DNA of 64,000 nt from Sphingobium chungbukense (GTDB lineage Bacteria > Pseudomonadota > Alphaproteobacteria > Sphingomonadales > Sphingomonadaceae). Below are positions 1-7,900 of the stretch, piece by piece. Location of the stretch: the NCBI RefSeq assembly GCF_001005725.1, contig NZ_LBIC01000007.1, positions 186,001 through 250,000 on the forward strand, written 5' to 3'. Under the pieces are notes generated by a model. That model saw only the letters and a list, made by a program, of their open reading frames with translations. It was not told the DNA's origin and searched no databases. Numbering within the stretch: position 1 is the stretch's first letter; every line of letters starts with the position of its first letter. Both the position numbers and the translations under genes were made by a program.

Positions 1-629
1 CCAGCCATCTTCGCGCCCTGGAGCACGTTCAGACCGATGCCGCCCAGGCCGAAGATGATCACATTGTCGCCAGGGGCCACCTTGGCGGTATTGACCACCG
101 CGCCGACTCCGGTGGTCACACCACAGCCCACATAGCAACTGGTCTGGAACGGCGCATCCTCGCGGATCTTGGCGACGGCGATTTCGGGCAACACGGTGAA
201 GTTGGAAAAGGTCGAGCATCCCATATAGTGATAGATGCTCTGCCCCTTGTAGCTGAAGCGGCTCGTGCCGTCGGGCATCACGCCCTTGCCTTGGGTCGCG
301 CGGATGGCGGTGCACAAGTTGGTCTTGCCGCTCAGGCATGACTTACATTGACGGCATTCCGGCGTGTAGAGCGGTATGACATGGTCGCCCGGCTTCACGC
401 TGGTGACGCCTGCGCCGATTTCCCGCACGATGCCCGCGCCCTCATGGCCGAGGATGGAGGGAAAGATACCCTCGCTGTCCAGCCCGTCGAGCGTGTAGGC
501 GTCGGTATGGCAGATGCCCGTCGCCATGATCTCCACCAGCACTTCACCCGCCTTGGGACCTTCCAGGTCCAGTTCGACGATCTCCAGCGGTTTCTTCGCT
601 TCAAAGGCAACAGCGGCGCGGGTCTTCAT
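1..629 (-). CDS. frmA: Class III alcohol dehydrogenase / S-(hydroxymethyl)glutathione dehydrogenase (3' end outside window)
   Basis: This is a zinc-dependent medium-chain dehydrogenase that oxidises S-hydroxymethylglutathione in formaldehyde detoxification. The visible 209 N-terminal residues start [19 protein letters not shown]. They contain the catalytic-zinc region GICHTD, the GHEGAG motif, the four-cysteine structural zinc site ([15 protein letters not shown]) and the start of the Rossmann fold ([17 protein letters not shown]). The gene runs off the left edge, so the C-terminal half cannot be judged. The start at 629 has GGAG about 8 bases upstream. The family call is confident; substrate assignment rests on the class III signature. 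Confidence 0.93.
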   Translation of the reverse strand, partial: MKTRAAVAFEAKKPLEIVELDLEGPKAGEVLVEIMATGICHTDAYTLDGLDSEGIFPSILGHEGAGIVREIGAGVTSVKPGDHVIPLYTPECRQCKSCLSGKTNLCTAIRATQGKGVMPDGTSRFSYKGQSIYHYMGCSTFSNFTVLPEIAVAKIREDAPFQTSCYVGCGVTTGVGAVVNTAKVAPGDNVIIFGLGGIGLNVLQGAKMA

Positions 630-775
630 GCGATGCTCCATCAATTCTTATGGAGCAGCGTTTAAAGGCCACAATATCGGATGTTAATAAGCCATTTTCG
701 CAAATCACTATCCCAAATATGGGACAATATCTGCCGCACGCAAAACTTCGAAAAAAATGCATGGCGACGACCGCG

Positions 776-808
776 CCAAAAAGGGTCGCCATAGCGATGG
801 CGACCCTT
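776..808 (-). terminator. Rho-independent terminator
   Basis: Positions 781-792 and 797-808 form a perfect 12-bp stem with a 4-base loop. On the minus strand it is followed by a run of five T. It lies 26 bases after the stop of the Q/G-rich gene and should end that transcript. Confidence 0.85.
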
Positions 809-833
809 CCTCCGTGATCATTCGGCGTCTGGT

Positions 834-1067
834 TTAACGCTGCTGCTGACCCTGATCTTCACGCCGTTCCTGCTGGCCACCGCCCTGCTGGCGATTCTGA
901 TCGTCCTGCTGGTTCTGCTGACCGGGATTGCGTTCATCGCTGTCATAATCGCTCCGGCCGCCCTGCTGGGAACGGTCGTTATCCTGCTGGTTCTGCTGAC
1001 CCGGATTCTGATTCTGCTGACCGCCTTGCTGGCCACCCATCTGGTTGCCTTGATTCTGCTCTGCCAT
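834..1067 (-). CDS. Glutamine/glycine/asparagine-rich small hydrophilic protein
   Basis: A 77-residue low-complexity protein starting MAEQNQGNQMGGQQ, with about a third Q plus many N, G, R and D. The segment NPGQQNQQD occurs twice, suggesting internal duplication. There is no signal peptide or membrane segment. The ATG at 1067 is chosen because AGAGGA lies 7 bases upstream; the in-frame GTG at 1073 sits too close to that site. A strong terminator follows, so this looks like a monocistronic unit. I do not recognise a family. Composition resembles small hydrophilic stress-type proteins, which is inference only. Confidence 0.7.
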   Translation of the reverse strand: MAEQNQGNQMGGQQGGQQNQNPGQQNQQDNDRSQQGGRSDYDSDERNPGQQNQQDDQNRQQGGGQQERREDQGQQQR

Positions 1068-1073
1068 TTTCAC

Positions 1074-1384
1074 ATCCTCTTATATCGTGCCGATCGGCAC
1101 AGAGGATGAAGCGGCGGAGGGCTCCAAACGTTCCACGAAATCGTGCTGATCGAGATCAACCACCGCTTATCATTGTCCGGCGTTGAAAGAGCATTCTCGC
1201 AAGGGTTGGCTTTGCAAGGGCTTGCCAATGCCAAGGCATATGCCTTGAGGTATATGGCCATGCCTCCGGCCCGCAAATATCATGCGCCATGGGCTTCACG
1301 GCACTCAAGCTGGCGTTGTTGGGCGCGCTCCTCGTCGCATTGCTGATCGCCATTTTGTGATCGGCAAGCCACCGGGCATCCCGC
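1074..1384. other. Intergenic stretch; possible 23-codon membrane ORF only
   Basis: No convincing gene was seen. On the plus strand 1289-1360 reads MGFTALKLALLGALLVALL and then IAIL before a stop, which would be a single hydrophobic helix. It has no clear ribosome binding site and could be chance. Confidence 0.4.
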
Positions 1385-2509
1385 TTATTTCCGGCCATAA
1401 CGTTCGATCGAGATCGCCTGCGCGGTGGACAATATCCGATCGGCCATCGCCGGGGCCGCGAGCGCCGGCCGGTCTTTCAGGGCCGACCGGATTTTCGCCT
1501 GCGCCGTGCCATCGGAAGTCACATAGACGATATAGGCGTCATAGATCTTGCGCCGTTCCGGCGACAGCCCGCTCGACAAGCGCGACAGTTCCGATATCGG
1601 CATCAACGAGGAACTGTAAGCGGCGCGCAGCGTCTGCTTGTCGCGCGGTGAAATGTCGGACGCGAGCGGCGCGAAACAGGGGGAGTTCGTGCCGGCCTTG
1701 AAGACGCGGGCGGGTAGCGCATACATCATGATGGAGGTGCGGTCGAAGCCGGTCGAACCGATCCCCTGCATGTCCCGCGCATCGAAGGTGCGGATCTGCT
1801 CGCGGATCGCATCCAAATCGCTGATGCCGAACTCGTCGGTGTAATATTGCACAAGGGTCGGTTCCTTGATCTCGTCCCAGCATTTGCCGTCCGCATTTTT
1901 GAGTTCATGAAGCAGCCCAAGCGCATGGCCGAACTCGTGGAGGACGAGGAAACGGAATTTCGCCGGATCATCCTTCGCCGCGGCAAGGCCTGAAAGCACC
2001 ATGCTGGGATAGGCCCGGCTGCTTCCCCGACCGATCCGGGAGGTCCCGCCCTTTGCCGGCATGCCGGGAAGGGAAAAGGCCACACTGATATCGCCTGGCA
2101 CGCCGGGGGCCCCGCAGCGACGGGGACTCGCCTTGTCACCGAAATCGAGCGTGACCGGCGCGCCGGCATCATTCCATTCGGAGGCAATTCCGGCGACCCT
2201 GCCCATCATCGCCGTGTCGACCGAATCGAAACACACCGAAATGGTATTTTTCGTCCAGACATAAGGCCTGGAGAACAGACCGTAGAGGGATGCCCGCATC
2301 TTGTCGGCGGACGCTGGACCGTTGCTTTGCTCGATCGTGCCAAGGTCTTGCGCCAAGGCGATTTCCAGACTTTCGATTTCGGTCGACTTGAGCGGTATTT
2401 CGATGAATGCGAAATCATCATCACCCGGTGTAGCTTGCGCTGCAAGTGATGAAGGCGTGACCATCACCACACCAAATAGAACCAAAATGAATATATCGAT
2501 CCTGATCAT
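1385..2509 (-). CDS. Secreted metzincin-like zinc metalloprotease
   Basis: A 374-residue protein with an N-terminal signal peptide (hydrophobic residues 5-24). It has the extended zinc motif HExxHxxGxxH as HEFGHALGLLH (H191, E192, H195, H201) and a Met-turn SIMMY at about 259-263. Motif and Met-turn together place it among metzincin peptidases (M10/M12A-like). It is expected to be exported to the periplasm or outside. It is divergent from the large lipoprotein gene at 2589, with about 80 bases between them, so the two may share a control region. No strong Shine-Dalgarno precedes the ATG. The substrate is unknown. Confidence 0.85.
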   Translation of the reverse strand: MIRIDIFILVLFGVVMVTPSSLAAQATPGDDDFAFIEIPLKSTEIESLEIALAQDLGTIEQSNGPASADKMRASLYGLFSRPYVWTKNTISVCFDSVDTAMMGRVAGIASEWNDAGAPVTLDFGDKASPRRCGAPGVPGDISVAFSLPGMPAKGGTSRIGRGSSRAYPSMVLSGLAAAKDDPAKFRFLVLHEFGHALGLLHELKNADGKCWDEIKEPTLVQYYTDEFGISDLDAIREQIRTFDARDMQGIGSTGFDRTSIMMYALPARVFKAGTNSPCFAPLASDISPRDKQTLRAAYSSSLMPISELSRLSSGLSPERRKIYDAYIVYVTSDGTAQAKIRSALKDRPALAAPAMADRILSTAQAISIERYGRK

Positions 2510-2588
2510 GAAGCATGGTTCACTTTTCCCAATAGTATTGTCAAGAAAATGAAGTTATGCGGATCAAATCATAATGGGGGTGGACGAC

Positions 2589-4178
2589 ATGAAGAAGATC
2601 GCGATCATTGTCGCTGGCGTTGCCGTGACGGGTTGCTCCACTACGCTCCACACCGTTCCCGTATCGACCGCCGTCGACCGGATCGACGGCGCACCTTATG
2701 CCCTGCCGCGCCTCGAAATGACGCTCACGACGACGCGCAGGCTCATCGACTGCAAATCCGTCTCGCAAGGCGGCGTCACGACCCTCAATCCCAAATTCGC
2801 GTTCGAACTCAAGATCAAGGATGATTATCCGGCCGCCGAATGGTTCACGATGGACTATAGCAGCCTTGCCGGACCGACCCGGACGAGCAGCTTTTCCTAC
2901 GAACTCTACGACAGCAAGGTCATCAAGTCGGTCAATGTGGAGGTCGATGACAAATCGGTCGAAATCGCCGGCCAGGTCGTCAAGGCGGGATTTGGCATAG
3001 CACGGCTGGCGACCGGACTCGATCTCGCCGGCGCCGCATTCGGCCGGGTCGCGACCTGCCCCACGTCCCTCATCGATCAACGCAATGCGGCATTGAAGCA
3101 GAAGAAAACGGATTCGGGAAATCTGGAGAAGATGCGCGCGCGGATAGCAGTCCTCAATCTTCGCGGTGCTGCGGGTCCTCTTGGCAAGAAGGACAAGAAG
3201 GACCTCCAGGACCTTATCGAAGCCGCCGACAAGCTTGTCAAAGACATGGAAGCACAGGACAAGAACCTTGCCGAGACGGACAAGATCCTGGCTCTGGCCG
3301 AAACGACGACTTGGCGCCCCGATCCCGCAACGGTGATCAATGGCGAGATATTATGGACACAGTCATTCGCGGTCGTGCCGCCGGCAGGCTCAGGCGCGCT
3401 CGGCGCAGCGCGCAGCGCTTGGCTGGAGGGATTGTTCGGCGTCCCGGCCAGCGACATTGCAAGCGACCTTGGCTTCAAAGCCGATCTTGAAAAGGCGCTG
3501 GCGCTGACCGCCCATCTTCAGATCGACGGCGGCACGGTCGATCCGGCGAACACGCGCAAACGGCTTGGCATCACCACGGGCGCGCCCACCCCGAAAAGCG
3601 CCAAGGCGATCGCGGGCGTCGTCGCCCGCCTTCCGATGAAGGCCAATGCCCGCTTCTGCGCAGGCACGGAACCCGGCTGCGGACACGGCGCCGCCCCTGT
3701 CCTGGCCGAGAGCGTCGTGAGCGTGCCGCAGCTGGCGCCCTATGTGGTGCTGCGTTTCCATAATGGCCTTGGCGAGAATAATATTCTGAAGGCCGAATTC
3801 GACCTGATGGGATCGCCGACCAAAGTGACTTTCGACAGCAAGCGCGCGGTGGCGCTGGAAGTCGCGAAGACCGTGAATAGCGGCATCGAGCAAGGGATCG
3901 GCTTTGCAAACGATCGCCGCGCCCAGAAAAAAGCCGAGACGGAGGCTGCCGCGACCAAGGCCAAGGCAGCCCTTGATGAACCCAATGCAGCTTTGAAGCG
4001 CGATCTGGAAGCCTTGCAAACCCAGCAACAGATCACGGCCATCCAGACGAAGCAGGACCCGACCAACGCGGCTGCCGCCGCCGCCCTCCAGCAACTCAAG
4101 GACGAGGTCGAGCGGCTGAAATATGAGATAGAGAAGAAAAACGCCCTGGAAACGCTAGAGGCTGTTACGGACTTATGA
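2589..4178 (+). CDS. Large predicted lipoprotein with coiled coils; 3' end supplied by an IS element
   Basis: The 529-residue protein starts MKKIAIIVAGVAVTGCSTT, a lipoprotein signal with lipobox VTGC, so it should be a membrane-anchored periplasmic protein. The upstream in-frame ATG at 2574 would place charged residues before the signal, so 2589 is preferred. Charged coiled-coil-like stretches lie near residues 165-245 and at the C-terminus (LKDEVERLKYEIEKK). The last six residues (EAVTDL) are encoded by the left inverted repeat of the IS at 4158, so the native end was replaced. Without the IS the frame would continue from 5020 to a stop at 5074-5076. No family recognised. Confidence 0.75.
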   Translation: MKKIAIIVAGVAVTGCSTTLHTVPVSTAVDRIDGAPYALPRLEMTLTTTRRLIDCKSVSQGGVTTLNPKFAFELKIKDDYPAAEWFTMDYSSLAGPTRTSSFSYELYDSKVIKSVNVEVDDKSVEIAGQVVKAGFGIARLATGLDLAGAAFGRVATCPTSLIDQRNAALKQKKTDSGNLEKMRARIAVLNLRGAAGPLGKKDKKDLQDLIEAADKLVKDMEAQDKNLAETDKILALAETTTWRPDPATVINGEILWTQSFAVVPPAGSGALGAARSAWLEGLFGVPASDIASDLGFKADLEKALALTAHLQIDGGTVDPANTRKRLGITTGAPTPKSAKAIAGVVARLPMKANARFCAGTEPGCGHGAAPVLAESVVSVPQLAPYVVLRFHNGLGENNILKAEFDLMGSPTKVTFDSKRAVALEVAKTVNSGIEQGIGFANDRRAQKKAETEAAATKAKAALDEPNAALKRDLEALQTQQQITAIQTKQDPTNAAAAAALQQLKDEVERLKYEIEKKNALETLEAVTDL

Positions 4179-5017
4179 GTCTGAATAGATTGAAAGGTTT
4201 GCATGGATTTCCATCGCAAGCCCTATCCGTCTGACGTGTCCGATGAAGAGTGGTCGCTGATCGTGCCGTATCTGACGCTCCAACGGGAGGATGCGGGGCA
4301 GCGTGAGCACGGCCTGCGCGAAGTATTCAATGGTCTGCGCTATATCGTGAAGACGGGGGGCCTTGGCGCCGGATGCCGAACGACCTGCCGCCTTGGGCGG
4401 CGGTGTATCAACAGACGCAGCGCTGGTTGGCGGCGGGCTGCTTCGAAGCACTGGTGGATGATCTGCGCGCCGTCCTGCGCCTGGCGGCGGGGCGCGCCGC
4501 CGAACCCAGCGCCGCTGTCATCGACAGTCGGACGTTGCGCTCCACCCCCGAGAGCGGTGAGCGTGCCGGCTATGATGGCGGCAAGCGCAAGAAGGGATCG
4601 AAACTCCACATGGCGGTCGACACGCTGGGCCATTTGCTCGCGCGTCATGTGACGCCGGCCAGCGCCGAGGACCGCGGCGAGGTCGAACGGCTCGCGCGCA
4701 CCGTGCAGGCCGTCACCGGCAACACGGTCGATATCGCCTATGTTGACCAGGGCTACACAGGCGCGCGGGCCGCCAACGCCGCAGCCGCCCATGGCATCAC
4801 GCTGGAGGTCATCAAGCTGTCCGAGGCAAAGCGAGGCTTCGTTCTCCTGCCACGGCGATGGGCGTCGAGCGATCCTTCGCGTGGGCAACCCGCTTCCGTC
4901 GCCTCGTCAAGGACTACGAACGATACGCACAGCCCCTCGCGGGCCTGCACGTCGTCGCCTTCGCTTGCATCATGATGAAGCAAGCCACCGCTGTCGGCGC
5001 TGGTCCATAACAGCTTC
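4158..5017 (+). mobile_element. IS5-family (IS427-like) insertion sequence, decayed
   Basis: The element is about 860 bp with terminal inverted repeats at 4158-4172 (GAGGCTGTTACGGAC) and 5003-5017, which match at 13 of 15 positions. Both flanks carry TA (4156-4157 and 5018-5019), consistent with a 2-bp target duplication. Length, end sequence and TA duplication fit the IS427 group of IS5. The single transposase gene is frameshifted, so the copy should be inactive unless helped in trans. It sits just left of the attL repeat of the large element. Confidence 0.85.
4203..5010 (+). pseudogene. IS427-like transposase, two frameshifts
   Basis: The protein begins MDFHRKPYPSDVSDEEW, as in IS427-type transposases. 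The frame breaks near 4365 where VKTG should continue to PWRxMPNDLPPW. It resumes in another frame ([39 protein letters not shown]) and breaks again near 4864, where [13 protein letters not shown] would follow LPRRW. It then reads to a stop at 5010. Each break is explained by loss of one base. The two ATG-initiated pieces visible here are fragments of this one gene. Confidence 0.85.
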
Positions 5018-5024
5018 TAGGGGA

Positions 5025-5041
5025 AAATGGTGGAGCCGAGG
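5025..5041. other. attL of the integrated element (copy of tRNA-Ala 3' end)
   Basis: The 17 bases AAATGGTGGAGCCGAGG are identical to 46315-46331, which spans the 3' terminus of the tRNA-Ala gene. The repeat is direct and the integrase gene starts about 220 bases inside it. This is the expected outcome of site-specific integration into a tRNA 3' end. Confidence 0.8.
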
Positions 5042-5181
5042 TCGCCGTAATTAGACCTTTTAACTCGTTGAAATAGAACCAGAAAACTTGCCGAAAGGCC
5101 TTGTTTTTGCTATATAAAATCAAGGCCATGCGTTCAGGCACGTTCAATTCCGTTCAAATCTGTTCGCACAGATACGCGCTG

Positions 5182-5238
5182 AAATTTGGCCCCAAATTAG
5201 GTCCGGATGGACTCCATAATTTGGCCCGTAATTAGGCC
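5182..5238 (+). repeat. Putative integrase arm-type sites at the left end
   Basis: Four similar motifs occur in tandem: AAATTTGGCCCC, AAATTAGGTCC, ATAATTTGGCCCG and TAATTAGGCC. Two further copies (CAAATTAGGCCCC, CAACTTAGGCCCG) occur at 46252-46275 just inside the right end. Repeated short motifs at both ends are typical of arm sites bound by the N-terminal domain of tyrosine integrases. Assignment is inference. Confidence 0.5.
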
Positions 5239-5262
5239 TTGGGTGTGTGAGGTGGACAAGGA

Positions 5263-6555
5263 ATGAGCAGGACGATTCACAAACTGAAGGCGCGGCGGCT
5301 GGAAACACTCAATACGCCAGGTTGGTATGGCGACGGAGGTGGCCTCTGGCTCCGGATCAGGCCATCGGGCTCCAAAAGCTGGAAGTTCATTTGGATTCGC
5401 GACAAGGTCCGGCGTGAGATGGGACTTGGTTCGTACGATGCCTACACCCTCGACGACGCCAGGGAGATGGCGGCGGCAGCCAGAAATCTGCTGAAGGAGG
5501 GACATGATCCCATCGAGTTGCGGCAGACGGAACAAGAAGAGGAGCGAGTCGAGCGCATAAGAGAGGAGCAAGAGGCACGGCCATCTATCAGAACCCCAAC
5601 CTTTCTCGCTTACGCCAAGAAATACATTGCCGCCCACGAGGGCGGTTGGTCCAACGCGAAGCATATCTGGCAGTGGACCAACTCGCTGGAGAAGCACGCA
5701 AAGGGGATTCTCGAGATTTCCGTTGACAAGATTACTCCGCAAGATGTCGCGGACGCACTGAAACCCAGCTGGACGACGTTCGCTGAAACTGCCGCTCGGG
5801 TCAGGGGACGGATAGAAAACGTTCTCGACGCTGCCAAGGCCGAAGGGCACATTCAGAGCCCTTGGGAAAATCCGGCAAAATGGAAGGGTAACCTCCAATT
5901 TCTCCTGCCAAAGCGGAAGCGGCTCGTCACCGGACATCATGCCGCGATCCCCTATGAGGACATGCCAGAGTTCTTCGAAGCTCTGCAAAAGAGAGAAGCC
6001 CCGGCAGCCCGCGCCCTCGAACTGACAGTCCTTTGCGCTACCCGGACCAGCGAAACCTTGCTCGCCCGCTGGCGCGAGGTGGATCTCGATCGGCGCATAT
6101 GGACCATCCCGGCCGAACGGATGAAGATGCGAATCGAGCATCGGATACCCTTGTCACACGCAGCAGTCGCCGTGCTCAGGGCGGTTGCCGGAGGAAAATC
6201 CTGCAAGCCCGACGACTATATTTTTCCGGGTCAGAAGCCTTATAGCCCGTTGTCGCAGATGGCGATGCCATTGCTGATGCGAAGGATGAACCTCGGTCAG
6301 TTCACAGTCCATGGAATGCGCAGCAGCTTTCGCGATTACATGGGCGATGAAACCGATCACGCCGAGACCGTTATCGAGCATGCATTGGCCCATCAGGTTG
6401 GAAGCTCGGTCACCCGTGCGTACCGGAGAAAGGATGCGTTTGAGAAACGAAAGACGGTCATGACCGACTGGGCCGACTATCTTCAGAGAAGATCGCCAAA
6501 TTTCGCAGCAGCCGGACAACAGACTCGCGCGGCAAACCTGGAAGAGGTAGCCTGA
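5263..6555 (+). CDS. int: P4-type tyrosine site-specific integrase
   Basis: A 430-residue recombinase with an N-terminal DUF4102-type arm-binding region (GWYGDGGGLWLRIRPSGSKSW, residues 20-40), a central core-binding region, and a catalytic domain. Visible catalytic residues are R261 (CATRTSE), H350 and R353 (HGMRSSFR), H377 (ALAHQ) and Y387 (AYRRKD). It should integrate and excise the element at the tRNA-Ala 3' end. It lies beside attL and the arm-type repeats and points into the element. All expected active-site residues are present, so it looks functional. Confidence 0.95.
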   Translation: MSRTIHKLKARRLETLNTPGWYGDGGGLWLRIRPSGSKSWKFIWIRDKVRREMGLGSYDAYTLDDAREMAAAARNLLKEGHDPIELRQTEQEEERVERIREEQEARPSIRTPTFLAYAKKYIAAHEGGWSNAKHIWQWTNSLEKHAKGILEISVDKITPQDVADALKPSWTTFAETAARVRGRIENVLDAAKAEGHIQSPWENPAKWKGNLQFLLPKRKRLVTGHHAAIPYEDMPEFFEALQKREAPAARALELTVLCATRTSETLLARWREVDLDRRIWTIPAERMKMRIEHRIPLSHAAVAVLRAVAGGKSCKPDDYIFPGQKPYSPLSQMAMPLLMRRMNLGQFTVHGMRSSFRDYMGDETDHAETVIEHALAHQVGSSVTRAYRRKDAFEKRKTVMTDWADYLQRRSPNFAAAGQQTRAANLEEVA

Positions 6556-6634
6556 TGTGGCCGGACAACACGGCCGACCCAGTCTGGAAATTTTCTAACG
6601 TTTTAGCTATGTTAACCGCCTCTTGGAGGTTGAC

Positions 6635-7030
6635 ATGGTAGATGTCCAAGCTCGGCACGCGTTCGTTCTGACTCGGCGGAAGTCTGGTGCAAGCTTTGCG
6701 AAAATCGGCCAAGAGCTCGGGATCTCCCCGAGCCGGGCCTCTCAACTCCACGCCGCGGCGGTCGAGGCTCTCGAAAGAATGCCGCCTGTCGTCCAAGTTA
6801 CATCGGAAACGCCCCTTTTCCAGCTTCCCCTGGACTGGCGGACTCGCGACATCCTGGCCCAAGAGCCGAGCCTTACGGTCGGCCAATATCTGGCGATCGC
6901 TGCACCCGACCGGCCTTCTCATATCTTGCGCCTCTTTCGATTCGGCCGACGGCACCTCAACGAGTTGGAGGCATTTCTAAAATCGAACGCCATCGGACCC
7001 CGCGTAGGCTCTCGAAAGGCACGTGATTGA
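6635..7030 (+). CDS. Small regulator: HTH domain joined to an RpoA-CTD-like helix-hairpin-helix
   Basis: A 131-residue protein. Residues about 10-45 (TRRKSGASFAKIGQELG then SPSRASQLHAAAVE) read as a sigma-70 region 4-type helix-turn-helix. Residues about 70-125 (LDWRTRDIL, TVGQYLAI, LRLFRFGRRHLNELEAFL) resemble the C-terminal domain of the RNA polymerase alpha subunit, including the FGRKSLNE-like hairpin. The ATG at 6635 follows GGAGG by 5 bases; the in-frame TTG at 6623 lies before that site. It sits between the integrase and an excisionase-like gene, suggesting control of excision or transfer. Function is inference. Confidence 0.75.
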   Translation: MVDVQARHAFVLTRRKSGASFAKIGQELGISPSRASQLHAAAVEALERMPPVVQVTSETPLFQLPLDWRTRDILAQEPSLTVGQYLAIAAPDRPSHILRLFRFGRRHLNELEAFLKSNAIGPRVGSRKARD

Positions 7031-7041
7031 ACATGTTGATT

Positions 7042-7386
7042 TTACTTCCGACCTGACGAACCTGCTTCAGCGCATCTTTGAACGAATGCCTCAAGGCTGG
7101 TCATCGTGATGAGTACCGAGCCGTCCAGTTTGATAGTTTTTAGCTCTCCCCGCTTTATCAGGGCATATAGCTTGGTGCGACCGATGCCGAGCATCTGCGC
7201 AGCAACCGTAATGCGAACGCAAAGCGGTTGCATTACGGTTTTCCCCTCGAACGGCGCCACCTCGATCGGAACAGCGAGTGGCGGCAGCTTCTGCGGCAGC
7301 GTCCTGGTCCGCGGCACGCGGCGCAACAGCATGTTGAGCGCGCGGTCCTCATCGCGGCGCGGGGTGCCACCATCAGTATCTGACAC
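7042..7386 (-). CDS. Excisionase-family DNA-binding protein
   Basis: A 114-residue protein whose C-terminal half (VRITVAAQMLGIGRTKLYAL, then IKRGELKTIKLDGS, TMTSLEAFVQ) matches the excisionase/AlpA-type winged helix. The first 55 residues are basic and low in structure. It is the last gene of the minus-strand transfer operon, overlapping the transglycosylase gene by 14 bases, and it faces the integrase gene. It may act as recombination directionality factor or as a transfer regulator; the sequence does not decide between these. Confidence 0.8.
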   Translation of the reverse strand: MSDTDGGTPRRDEDRALNMLLRRVPRTRTLPQKLPPLAVPIEVAPFEGKTVMQPLCVRITVAAQMLGIGRTKLYALIKRGELKTIKLDGSVLITMTSLEAFVQRCAEAGSSGRK

Positions 7387-7900
7387 GATGATCGCCCTTC
7401 AGGAAGATGGAAGGACCAAATCGTCTGACCAGCTTAGCCGCGACGAGGCCTGCGTAATGTCGTTGCCGCCTGTGGGTGGGGCTATGATAGACGCCAACGG
7501 CTTTCCAATAGTCGTGCGTCGCCGATAGCGCAGACAGGAATATCCATCGCGCGGCTTGGACGTTGAAGCAGGGATCGTGGGTGAGCCAGACGCGGACCTG
7601 AGTCGGCGGGCGGTCGATCATGGCGGAAAGCTTGGGCACCCAGAAACTGTTTACCTGAAGCGGCCCCAGATCATGAGAGCCGTTCCGGTTGAGGATTTCA
7701 GCTCCGACCCAGCCTGCCTCCTGGTCACGCAAGCCCCAAAGGGTCCGCTCCAACCAAAGCCGACCTTCGGAAGCCTGTCGAATGCAACGACCTACACGTC
7801 TCTCATGTTCCACTGGAAGGACCGGGTTCGCATGAACAGGCTGGGACAAGCACAGCAGCAGCACGATGGCGCTGCCGGAGTAAAGCCGATCAACGGTCAT
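7373..7900 (-). CDS. VirB1-like lytic transglycosylase
   Basis: A 175-residue protein with signal peptide MTVDRLYSGSAIVLLLCLSQ followed by a cleavage region PVHA. The catalytic region has the expected Glu (DQEAGW) and the downstream pattern NRNGSHDLGPLQVNSFW. It should open peptidoglycan locally during DNA transfer. The ATG at 7900 is chosen for the strong GGAGG upstream and the signal peptide; longer in-frame starts run inside the relaxase gene. It overlaps the relaxase stop by 11 bases, so the two are translationally coupled. Confidence 0.85.
   Translation of the reverse strand: MTVDRLYSGSAIVLLLCLSQPVHANPVLPVEHERRVGRCIRQASEGRLWLERTLWGLRDQEAGWVGAEILNRNGSHDLGPLQVNSFWVPKLSAMIDRPPTQVRVWLTHDPCFNVQAARWIFLSALSATHDYWKAVGVYHSPTHRRQRHYAGLVAAKLVRRFGPSIFLKGDHRVRY

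Noticed and set aside
5025-5041. Chance match rather than att site
   Set aside because: Considered, but the 17-bp identity falls exactly on the tRNA 3' end, with an integrase and arm-type motifs adjacent; integration is the simpler reading.
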